From NCBI GenBank assembly GCA_903860855.1, contig CAIOSF010000118.1, forward strand, positions 1-6,624: DNA of 6,624 nucleotides. The letters are read 5' to 3'. This stretch comes from an uncultured Alphaproteobacteria bacterium (lineage in GTDB: Bacteria > Pseudomonadota > Alphaproteobacteria > Rickettsiales > Midichloriaceae). Below, in pieces: positions 1-6,537 of the stretch. The position numbers were made by a program, and so were the translations under genes. Each line of letters begins with the position of its first letter. The stretch's first letter is position 1. Under the pieces are notes generated by a model. That model saw only the letters and a list, made by a program, of their open reading frames with translations, was not told where the DNA came from and did no database searches.

Positions 1-1
1 A

Positions 2-76
2 TTCCTTTTGCTGTCTGGTAATATTATCATTATAAGACATGGTTGGGGGCTCAATGTTTGGGAATGGTTAATCTAA
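2..76 (+). CDS. Possible C-terminal fragment of an upstream gene (partial)
   Basis: Reading from position 2, a frame of 24 codons stays open to a TAA at 74-76. It starts hydrophobic (FLLLSGNIIIIRHG) and ends in NVWEWLI. Two tryptophans close to the stop are unusual for chance translation of AT-rich DNA, which is the only reason for listing it. The frame enters from outside the window, so no family can be named. A competing reading exists on the other strand: an ATG at 38-40 opens a frame running off the left edge (MSYNDNITRQQKE), but it has no Shine-Dalgarno sequence and is preceded by a C-rich stretch. At most one of the two is likely to be real. Confidence 0.2.
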   Translation, partial: FLLLSGNIIIIRHGWGLNVWEWLI

Positions 77-83
77 ATAAATC

Positions 84-289
84 TAGGGCCTGTCATCACT
101 TAAAATCATAAAAAAGCACGATGAAAAATCAAATAGACACATGAGAATTTAAAAATGTGTAGAGTCATTGGTCATCCTGAACTCAATGGACAAGCCGAAG
201 GCAAATGCAATAGACAAACAAAGTGAAGTCAAACGGGTTCAGGATGATGGTGCCGGGATTTTGCCGGCTTATATTGACGATGGGCCCTA
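84..289. mobile_element. MITE-like element with 15-nt terminal inverted repeats
   Basis: The left end TAGGGCCTGTCATCA (84-98) matches the reverse complement of the right end TGACGATGGGCCCTA (275-289) at 12 of 15 positions; two of the three differences would be G-T pairs in a folded strand. If the TIRs begin at GGGCC, TA is present on both sides (84-85 and 288-289), as expected for a TA duplication; the wider flanks CTAG and CTAA also fit the YTAR-type target used by IS5-like elements. The unit of about 200 bp is too short for a transposase, so it would be a non-autonomous miniature element mobilised in trans. Inside it are an 11-bp inverted repeat (172-182/237-247), a GCCGG/CCGGC hairpin (252-256/264-268), and a 34-codon open frame (186-290) that I do not recognise. 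The assignment to a particular IS family is inference from TIR and target shape only. Confidence 0.45.
172..247. repeat. Perfect 11-bp inverted repeat inside the MITE-like element
   Basis: TCATCCTGAAC at 172-182 is perfectly complementary to GTTCAGGATGA at 237-247, with 54 bp between the arms. The sequence resembles the TCATCCTGAAC-type arms of short dispersed palindromic repeats common in alphaproteobacterial genomes (from memory, not searched). It sits off-centre in the larger TIR-bounded unit, so it may be an older or nested repeat rather than part of the same palindrome. The arms are richer in GC than the surrounding intergenic DNA. Confidence 0.55.
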
Positions 290-304
290 AGCAGATGTTA
301 TAAT
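274..304 (+). promoter_or_regulatory. Candidate outward promoter at the right end of the MITE
   Basis: TTGACG at 274-279 (5 of 6 matches to the sigma-70 -35 box) overlaps the right terminal repeat. An extended -10, TGTTATAAT, lies at 296-304 in the flanking DNA, with a 19-bp spacer, somewhat longer than ideal. Transcription would run rightward towards the 3' end of the acyltransferase gene and be antisense to it. Two more TATAAT hexamers at 314-319 and 331-336 make this a locally promoter-like but also simply AT-rich stretch, so chance matches are possible. Confidence 0.3.
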
Positions 305-310
305 ATTTTG

Positions 311-337
311 AATTATAATGTTTAAATTTTTATAATT
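311..337. repeat. AT-only inverted repeat (8-bp arms, 11-nt loop)
   Basis: AATTATAA at 311-318 is perfectly complementary to TTATAATT at 330-337. It lies about 110 bp beyond the stop codon of the acyltransferase gene on the minus strand. With no G-C pairs it would be a poor transcription terminator, and repeats of this kind arise easily in DNA this AT-rich. It is recorded as structure of unknown function. Confidence 0.4.
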
Positions 338-447
338 TCAACTAATAAATATACAAATACTAAGTTAACCTACTTTTAGATAAGAGCTCAAGAAGCATGG
401 CCACATTAAGTATGGTTCACATTATCCATTGCCATTTGAAATTCTAT

Positions 448-1338
448 TCAATCCCGCCAGCGTTTATGGAGCCAAAACCATTGTTCTTTGTTGGTTGTTA
501 TCCATTCCTCAAGAATGAGATGTATTTTTTTCATAACACTCACAGGAGAATCAGTGGGCTCAATGTTTACAGCCCGTGATACAAACTCAAATCCTATACC
601 GCTAGATCGTATGCTTTTCAAGTGAGTATCATATACTCTGCGTGCCATCACCATAGTAATTGGTAGATTATATTTTATAGCCATGTTGGCTGGGGCACTT
701 ATAGTCATGGTTTCATGCCCAAAGAAAGGAAGAGAAATCCCTGCATCATGTCTTTGATCCACTAGCATACCTAGGCTCTTTCCATCTTTTATACCTCGTA
801 TTATCTCTTTGAGATTTGATGTTCCTTTGGCCACTAACTCCACGCCATTTATCAGCCTAGTGCGGTTAATAAGCCAATTGATCATGGGGTTGTTCATTGG
901 TCTGTAGACAAAAATTGGCTTGATATTATAATATTTCATGAGTCTGCTATTTAATTCCCAGTTACCAAGATGACCGGAGATCAAAATTACTTGTGAATTT
1001 GCCAGAGTTTTTGGAAGTGTTACGAACTTTACTAACTCTGCGTCACTCATTCTGTGCCAATGGGGTAATTCACCTACTATCCTACCAAGATGATTCCACA
1101 TTCTCTTGATGATAGTCTTTTTTTCTGCGGCGCTAGTATCAGGAAAACATTTTGTTATATTTGCTTCGGCTACCTGATTTACTTTTAGAACAGGGCCAAT
1201 AAAGGTAAATAACCTTCCCATGATACAAGATGATGTTGATATTGGTAAAAGAGCCAGCAATGCATATATTGGCAAGGCAATGGCCGCTTCGAGGATATAT
1301 CTGCAAAATTTGATGGATTTTCTTATAGTTTTGTTCAC
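448..1338 (-). CDS. lpxL: Lipid A lauroyl-type acyltransferase (LpxL/HtrB family)
   Basis: Predicted inner-membrane acyltransferase that adds a secondary acyl chain from acyl-ACP to a lipid A precursor, late in LPS synthesis. The 296-residue product matches the usual family length (about 300). A hydrophobic N-terminal segment (about residues 17-34, AIALPIYALLALLPI) fits a membrane anchor. The catalytic HX4(D/E) motif is H123-LGNW-E128. The second family block is VYRPMNNP (144-151), followed by MLVDQRHDAGISLPFFG (191-207). The C-terminus EQWFWLHKRWRD is the typical ending. The start is a GTG (1336-1338); an in-frame stop lies 15 bp further upstream, and the overlapping ATG at 1338-1340 is out of frame. 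No clear Shine-Dalgarno sequence is visible. The gene is divergent from the monooxygenase gene. Family membership is confident; choice among LpxL, LpxM and LpxP-type acyl specificity is not possible from sequence. Confidence 0.92.
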   Translation of the reverse strand: MNKTIRKSIKFCRYILEAAIALPIYALLALLPISTSSCIMGRLFTFIGPVLKVNQVAEANITKCFPDTSAAEKKTIIKRMWNHLGRIVGELPHWHRMSDAELVKFVTLPKTLANSQVILISGHLGNWELNSRLMKYYNIKPIFVYRPMNNPMINWLINRTRLINGVELVAKGTSNLKEIIRGIKDGKSLGMLVDQRHDAGISLPFFGHETMTISAPANMAIKYNLPITMVMARRVYDTHLKSIRSSGIGFEFVSRAVNIEPTDSPVSVMKKIHLILEEWITTNKEQWFWLHKRWRD

Positions 1339-1415
1339 ATTTTTAACTGTGTATCAACTGAGTGTATCTGTATATACTAATCGATGGGAAATTCAAATCC
1401 ATGTTGGTATTGTAT
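1339..1415. promoter_or_regulatory. Divergent promoter region between acyltransferase and hydroxylase genes
   Basis: This 77-bp gap must carry the start signals of both divergent genes unless transcription begins inside them. On the minus strand, TTGAAT (complement of 1391-1396) and TATACA (complement of 1369-1374) are separated by 16 bp, giving a plausible promoter with about 25 nt of leader before the GTG. On the plus strand, TATACT at 1373-1378 is a fair -10 box, but no good -35 lies at the right distance. The two -10 candidates overlap, so the two promoters could compete. Matches are partial and assignments tentative. Confidence 0.35.
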
Positions 1416-2657
1416 ATGATAAGACATGATGTAATTATAATTGGTAGTAGCTATACGGGCTTGTGTTTAGCATCAATATTGGTGAATGCTGGAATTGATG
1501 TTGCTCTTGTGACCAATGAGAAGCTAGCTAATAAAGCTCCCTCGAAACAACAATATGCTAGTAGATTATTTGCAATCAATGCCCATGCTTACAGACTACT
1601 TACGCAAAAAGCTTTATCTCCAGGTTTTGCCGATCAACTAGGGAAGTGTAGCCAGCCAATTAATCAAATTCGAGTTGTAGATAACAACTCGACTGACAAA
1701 ATTGATTTTTGGCCTCATGATATTGATCTGGATAATTTTGGTGTGATGATAGATGAGGTTGAGCTAAAAAAATTGTTACTGGATAAGGTGATGGAATTAG
1801 CGCAATTGCGGCTCATATCATTATATTTTGATAACGCCTTCGAACGAATTATTCACGATGATAGTAGAAAACCGAGGCAATCCACAGCTGCTGGTAGGTC
1901 TACAATATCAATTCGCCTCGTTGACGGCACCATCATGTCAACTATGCTGTTAGTTGGAGCTGATGGTCGTAGCTCAAAAGTGAGAGAAAACTGTGGTATT
2001 AGTGTTATCAGAGAAGACTATGGTCAAACTGCTGTGGTTTGTGATATTCATCACCCGACTTGGGATCATAGGGGAATAGCGGTGGAGAAGTTTCGTCCTT
2101 CCGGCCCATTTGCTATTCTACCAAAGGTTGGTGGATACAATTCATCATTAGTGTGGACCGAAAAAACTGATGCTGCCTTGGCCTTGCAGGTTCTGTCAAT
2201 GAATGAAGTTATGGATATTTTATATGATATTCTAGATGGATACCTCGGAGAAGTGAAGGTCACATCAGAAATCTGCCTCTATCCTCTATCTCTGCTGATT
2301 GTAAAGATGATTATTGCTAATAGAGTAGCTCTCGTTGGAGATGCGGCCCATGGAATGCATCCGGTGGCTGGTCAAGGGGTCAATCTTGGTCTGAGAGATG
2401 TCTCATACTTAGCAGAGCTAATTATTAAGCAATGTGATATAGGATTGGATCCAGGATCGGTGACTATGCTGGCAAAATATGAACATGAAAGGAAATCGGA
2501 TATTCATTTGATGATGGGAATGACTAACGGAATCGTACGGCTATTTTCTAATGATTTTTTACTTCTAAAAACTGCTAGAAGATCAGCTATGAATATCGTC
2601 GATCGCTTGAATTTCTGTAAGAGGTTGTTTACTTCCTATGCTTGCGGTAAAATCTAA
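1416..2657 (+). CDS. ubiH: UbiH/UbiF/COQ6-family FAD-dependent ubiquinone hydroxylase
   Basis: Predicted class A flavoprotein monooxygenase hydroxylating a polyprenyl-phenol ring during ubiquinone synthesis, using FAD and NAD(P)H or another electron donor, near the inner membrane. Length is 413 residues from the chosen ATG (1416), typical for the family. An N-terminal Rossmann segment DVIIIGSSYTGLCLA (residues 5-19) follows directly. GADGRSSKVR is the second FAD/NAD(P) motif. ALVGDAAHGMHP followed by AGQGVNLGLRD is the strongly conserved ubiquinone-hydroxylase signature. The C-terminal stretch with RLFSND and VDRL is also typical. A GTG at 1362 and an ATG at 1401 are in frame, but the 1416 start places the FAD motif at the usual distance from the N-terminus. 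Odd point: the GxGxxG motif reads GSSYTG, with serine in place of the second glycine. The position hydroxylated (C1, C5 or C6) cannot be told from sequence, so the symbol denotes the family. Confidence 0.9.
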   Translation: MIRHDVIIIGSSYTGLCLASILVNAGIDVALVTNEKLANKAPSKQQYASRLFAINAHAYRLLTQKALSPGFADQLGKCSQPINQIRVVDNNSTDKIDFWPHDIDLDNFGVMIDEVELKKLLLDKVMELAQLRLISLYFDNAFERIIHDDSRKPRQSTAAGRSTISIRLVDGTIMSTMLLVGADGRSSKVRENCGISVIREDYGQTAVVCDIHHPTWDHRGIAVEKFRPSGPFAILPKVGGYNSSLVWTEKTDAALALQVLSMNEVMDILYDILDGYLGEVKVTSEICLYPLSLLIVKMIIANRVALVGDAAHGMHPVAGQGVNLGLRDVSYLAELIIKQCDIGLDPGSVTMLAKYEHERKSDIHLMMGMTNGIVRLFSNDFLLLKTARRSAMNIVDRLNFCKRLFTSYACGKI

Positions 2658-2668
2658 CATCTTATCCA

Positions 2669-2699
2669 GTTTAGAATTATACAGAGTCTAGTTCTAAAC
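2669..2699. repeat. Strong intergenic hairpin without a T-run
   Basis: GTTTAGAA (2669-2676) is perfectly complementary to TTCTAAAC (2692-2699). Pairing continues inward with a T-G pair, two A-T pairs, one mismatch and two further pairs around a 3-nt loop (2683-2685), making a 31-nt stem-loop. It begins 12 bp after the hydroxylase stop codon and ends 43 bp before the next start. No run of T follows on the plus strand, nor on the minus strand beyond the other arm, so it is not a standard rho-independent terminator. It may attenuate or stabilise the upstream mRNA end, or act as a binding site. Confidence 0.55.
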
Positions 2700-2742
2700 A
2701 ACTTACATATTAACAAACCACACATGCACGGTCTATTCAGCT

Positions 2743-5700
2743 ATGTTGACATTATCATTTGGGATAGATTTTTACGATTTATACGATACGAGAGGCTTAA
2801 AAAGGCTGGACGAAGTTTTTTTGCAATGGCTTCAAGACAAGGATGCGAATGGGAGCAGCCATGTGGCCACGCCCACTATGTATGACGAGCTTATAAGAAA
2901 AAGAGGCTCAGGTGAAGAACTTAGCGATCAGCAATTAATAGATTTGTCCGTCATTCTGGAGGGTTTCCTCGCTGAGCTGTTCGGCATAAAAGATGATCTG
3001 ACCAAAGCCAACGCTAAGCTGCATGATCTGAGTCAAATTCTACGATGTCGGAAGATGTTTATTCAAAAAATGGTGCTGAGAAGGGAAGTTATAAGTGATA
3101 ATCGACTTCAAGCAGCCTTAAATACATTAGGTGGTAAGGGACTTTCTGATCCAAGCAATGAGAGAGAGTTTGCGCAATTTGTTTTGCACTGGTTGGATTG
3201 TCAAGATGATGAAGCCTTGGACGCAGCAGCCATCTACGGGAATTACCGAATTTTTGGTATTAATTTCAATGGAGCAAATAACAATGAGCAAAAAAAATAC
3301 AGGGAAAAAAGTATTTTATTTAGCATTCCAGGTAAAGTTGATTATGCAAATTTGATACCAGAGCTTCATAGCAAGGAAAAATGTGGAGCAAATGACGATG
3401 GAAGGGCAGGTAGCAGAGAATCATTCTTACCATCTCATCTGCTCCATGGTCGTGATAATTTTGGCTTTTATGATTTAGAAAAAACTCTCGAGCAAGCTCA
3501 GAAACAGGCTTCTTACTGCATATATTGCCATAATCGCCAAAAAGATTCATGTGCTCATGGCTTTATAAGCAAAGATACGGGGAAAGCAGTAACCAATCCT
3601 CTCGGCATCGAAATGCATGGCTGCCCTCTGAAAGAGAAGATCTCAGAGATGAACTGGCTAAGAGCTAATGGCTACACGATCGCTCCCTTGGTAGTGGCAG
3701 CTCTCGATAATCCTATGCTGGCCGCTACAGGTCATCGTATATGCAATGATTGTATGAAAGCATGTATTTATCAAAAACAGGAACCAGTCAATATTCCGAT
3801 GGTTGAGACTCAAACCCTAGACCAAGTTTTAGCTTTGCCTTGGGGGTTCGAGATTTATAGCCTATTGACTCGGTGGAATCCATTGAACACTAAGCAGCCT
3901 TTGCCTTTAGATGATAATAATCGCAAAGTTCTGATTGTTGGTCTTGGTCCGGCTGGCTTCACCCTAGCACACTATCTACTCAATAGCGGAGTGATCGTTG
4001 TGGGGATTGATGGAACGAAAATAGAGGGGTTATCACCTGAACTTGTGGGGAGGGGGAGTGGTAGGTTATCTTCTAAATCTAGTGCAGATGGTCTTGACAC
4101 AATCAAAGGTTGGGACGATGGTAGGTATTTTATACCAATCCGCGATGTCAGCGATTTGTTCGTAAACTTGGCTGATAGGGTACCACAGGGATTCGGTGGG
4201 GTTATGGAATATGGCATTACCGTCCGTTGGCAGAAGAATTATCTCACTATCATCAGGTTGTTACTTGAAAGAAGGGAGAATTTCAGATTGTTTGGAGGAG
4301 TACGCTTTGGCAGCCAAATTGACTTTGATAATGCTAAAAGCCTGGGGTTTGATCATATTGCCTTGGCCATGGGTGCGGGTAAGCCAAATCTACCAAAGAT
4401 GGAGAATAACCTAGCAAGAGGAGTCAGAACAGCATCGGATTTTCTCATGGCTCTCCAACTAACTGGGGCCGGAAGGCATGATAGCTTGGCGAATTTACAA
4501 CTTCGTATGCCAATCGTTGTAATCGGCTCTGGTCTGACCGCTGTTGATACAGCGACTGAAAGCCTTGCTTATTACTGTGTCCAGATTGAGAAATTTCTCC
4601 AGCGCTATGAATTTTTGGGAGATAGGATATTCTCTGGTCTAACCGAAGAAGAAAGAGAAATAGCAGAAGAGTTTATTAAGCATGGGAAGGAGCTACGAGC
4701 AGTAAAAAGCGTTACAGCGAGTAAATTCGTTGCTCAAAGTACAGACCTTACCAACCGTAATGGTGAGGATGGTAGTGAAAATGGTAAAGGGAGATCTATA
4801 GCAGAGCTGCTGAGGAGTTGGGGTGGAGCAACGATACTATACCGAAAATCAATACAATCGTCCCCAGCCTATAGAATCAATCATGAAGAAATGACGAGAG
4901 GATTTGAACAAGGGTTTTATTTCGTAGATTCAGCCGTGCCGATTGCTATTGAAACAAATAACTTTGGTCATTGTGTTGGCGTACATTATACTAATGCCGA
5001 TGGGATCAATGAGCTAGGGGATTCAAAGTTTAACAGCAGAATATTTGCTGGATCAGATGATGCTCTGAGCTCGAAGCAGCATCTTGCAAAATTGAGTTAT
5101 ATCGATGCTAAGGCAGTGATCATAGCAATCGGCACAGAACCGAACACGGCGATAGTGCGGGAGGACGAGTCACTTACTAATGGATTGTTGAAAATGGATA
5201 GCAATGGGAAATACTTCGCATTCATTGAGGGGAGGTCCTTCCTGATTCATACTCTGTCCGCCTCTGTTCCTACTGTTGGTATTAGTTGTTTTGGTGATCT
5301 CCATCCAAAATATGCCGGCAACGTCGTCAAAGCCATGGCGAGTGCTAAAGATGGCTATAGTGAAGTATTGCATGATTTAAGTTTAAAAACTGGAGATTTA
5401 GAAGGGAATAGAGAAGAATTTTTCTTAGATTTAGAAAATAAGCTAATTGCTATAATTGAGAAGGTAAATGTATTAGCTGAAAAGATTATTGAGTTAGTAA
5501 TTAGGTCTCCCCTGGCCAGCCAAAAATTCAAGCCTGGACAGTTTTTTCGTCTACAAAATTATACAACAAGTAAGGTACCGCTCATGGAAGGCATAGCCTT
5601 AACCGGAGCAAATTGTGATGGAGGGACTATCTCTCTCATCCTACTGGAGATGGGTGGTTCGACGAGCCTATGCCGTTATCTTGAGGTTGGGGAAAAGGTT

Positions 5701-6537
5701 GTGCTTATGGGACCAACTGGATCGCCAACAGAAATACCCAAAAATGAGAATGTGCTACTGATAGGGGGGGGATTGGGTAATGCGGTTTTATTCTCAATAG
5801 GGAAGGCGATGAAAGATAATGGTTGTAATATCTTGTATTTTGCTGGCTACAGATCTCCTGATGATTGCTATAAGAGCGGAGAAATAGAGATGGCATCGGA
5901 TCTTGTGGTTTGGTGCTGCGATAATGGTTTATTGGATATCAACCGAGAAACCGATATATCAATGCAGGGCACTATCATAGAATGCCTGCAGAAGTATGCG
6001 GAAACAATAAATTGTGTAGAACAGGAGCGATCAGTTTTAAGTTATTCTGCATCAACCTTTGATCATGTAAAATCAACCTGTAGCCATCCAGATGATTGGG
6101 GTGATGTGGCCTTATATGACCGCAGTGAGGTAGATCGAAGTGGATTCAACACGCAAGATCCAAAGATCAATCGTGCTGTTGGCCAGAGGGAGAAAGCATA
6201 TAAAGAAATAAACAGAATAATAGTTATAGGTTCGGTTGGATTAATGAATGCTGTGACTAAATGGCGTTATAGCGAGGTCGGACGGGAATTATTTCGTCCA
6301 GAATGCAAGCTTATAGCTTCAATCAACTCGCCAATGCAATGTATGATGAAGGAGATATGCGGGCAGTGTTTACAAAGACACATCGATGAGAATGGGAAAG
6401 AAAGCTATATTTACAGCTGTTTTAGTCAGGATCAGAATTGTGCAGAGGTTGATTTTTGCTTTCTTCAGCAAAGACTAAAACAGAATTCTCTCCAAGAAAA
6501 GGTTACAGCTCATATACAGAGCCTGTCTTCCCATTGA
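2743..6537 (+). CDS. Fused GltD-like/PyrK-like iron-sulfur flavoprotein (NfnBA-like architecture)
   Basis: A 1264-residue cytoplasmic redox enzyme of unproven reaction. Residues 1-250 form a largely helical N-terminal domain I cannot assign. C259-x2-C262-x7-C270 with C294-Pro, then C334-x2-C337-x3-C341, match the two 4Fe-4S motifs of GltD and dihydropyrimidine dehydrogenase. VGLGPAG (399-405) binds FAD, with D423 ending the second strand. VIGSGLTA (593-600) begins the NAD(P) fold, AIGTEPN is at 795-801, and FGD (850-852) closes the FAD site. From about 890 an FNR/PyrK-like module follows: PGQF (931-934), GPTG (990-993), GGGLGNA (1008-1014). C1200-x5-C1206-x2-C1209 and C1226 form a 2Fe-2S motif. 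Electron transfer between NAD(P)H and another carrier is inferred. The usual RxYS flavin motif of FNR proteins is not evident. Residues 1088-1153 look like an insertion. The ATG at 2743 keeps FGIDFYDLYDTRGL, which I recall as the conserved start; no Shine-Dalgarno is seen, and the frame is closed at 2695-2697. Confidence 0.88.
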   Translation: MLTLSFGIDFYDLYDTRGLKRLDEVFLQWLQDKDANGSSHVATPTMYDELIRKRGSGEELSDQQLIDLSVILEGFLAELFGIKDDLTKANAKLHDLSQILRCRKMFIQKMVLRREVISDNRLQAALNTLGGKGLSDPSNEREFAQFVLHWLDCQDDEALDAAAIYGNYRIFGINFNGANNNEQKKYREKSILFSIPGKVDYANLIPELHSKEKCGANDDGRAGSRESFLPSHLLHGRDNFGFYDLEKTLEQAQKQASYCIYCHNRQKDSCAHGFISKDTGKAVTNPLGIEMHGCPLKEKISEMNWLRANGYTIAPLVVAALDNPMLAATGHRICNDCMKACIYQKQEPVNIPMVETQTLDQVLALPWGFEIYSLLTRWNPLNTKQPLPLDDNNRKVLIVGLGPAGFTLAHYLLNSGVIVVGIDGTKIEGLSPELVGRGSGRLSSKSSADGLDTIKGWDDGRYFIPIRDVSDLFVNLADRVPQGFGGVMEYGITVRWQKNYLTIIRLLLERRENFRLFGGVRFGSQIDFDNAKSLGFDHIALAMGAGKPNLPKMENNLARGVRTASDFLMALQLTGAGRHDSLANLQLRMPIVVIGSGLTAVDTATESLAYYCVQIEKFLQRYEFLGDRIFSGLTEEEREIAEEFIKHGKELRAVKSVTASKFVAQSTDLTNRNGEDGSENGKGRSIAELLRSWGGATILYRKSIQSSPAYRINHEEMTRGFEQGFYFVDSAVPIAIETNNFGHCVGVHYTNADGINELGDSKFNSRIFAGSDDALSSKQHLAKLSYIDAKAVIIAIGTEPNTAIVREDESLTNGLLKMDSNGKYFAFIEGRSFLIHTLSASVPTVGISCFGDLHPKYAGNVVKAMASAKDGYSEVLHDLSLKTGDLEGNREEFFLDLENKLIAIIEKVNVLAEKIIELVIRSPLASQKFKPGQFFRLQNYTTSKVPLMEGIALTGANCDGGTISLILLEMGGSTSLCRYLEVGEKVVLMGPTGSPTEIPKNENVLLIGGGLGNAVLFSIGKAMKDNGCNILYFAGYRSPDDCYKSGEIEMASDLVVWCCDNGLLDINRETDISMQGTIIECLQKYAETINCVEQERSVLSYSASTFDHVKSTCSHPDDWGDVALYDRSEVDRSGFNTQDPKINRAVGQREKAYKEINRIIVIGSVGLMNAVTKWRYSEVGRELFRPECKLIASINSPMQCMMKEICGQCLQRHIDENGKESYIYSCFSQDQNCAEVDFCFLQQRLKQNSLQEKVTAHIQSLSSH

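Larger units (their letters stand above)
1..447. other. Gene-poor AT-rich region with a MITE-like element
   Basis: No complete protein-coding gene is supported here. Positions 1-83 may hold the end or start of a gene cut by the window edge (see the separate entry). Positions 84-289 form a short transposon-like unit with terminal inverted repeats. Positions 298-337 contain three TATAAT-like hexamers and an 8-bp AT-only inverted repeat. From 338 to 447 I see only AT-rich sequence downstream of the acyltransferase gene, with no convincing rho-independent terminator. A 60-codon frame at 397-579 on the plus strand lies mostly antisense to the acyltransferase 3' end and is treated as a shadow. Confidence 0.6.

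Noticed and set aside
1..40. Minus-strand ATG at 38-40 opening a frame off the left edge (MSYNDNITRQQKE).
   Set aside because: Only 13 codons are visible, the upstream sequence is C-rich without a Shine-Dalgarno, and a competing plus-strand frame covers the same DNA.
397..579. A 60-codon plus-strand open frame.
   Set aside because: Most of it is antisense to the conserved 3' end of the acyltransferase gene, it has no clear ribosome binding site, and its peptide resembles no family I know.
1362..1415. Upstream GTG (1362) and ATG (1401) as starts of the hydroxylase.
   Set aside because: They would add 18 or 5 residues before the FAD-binding strand, which in this family begins a few residues from the N-terminus; ATG 1401 remains possible.
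2746..2751. Perfect -35 hexamer TTGACA just inside the start of the large gene.
   Set aside because: No good -10 lies 15-19 bp downstream (nearest, TACGAT, has a 21-bp spacer), and the N-terminal residues encoded here look conserved with the family, so the hexamer is probably coincidental coding sequence.
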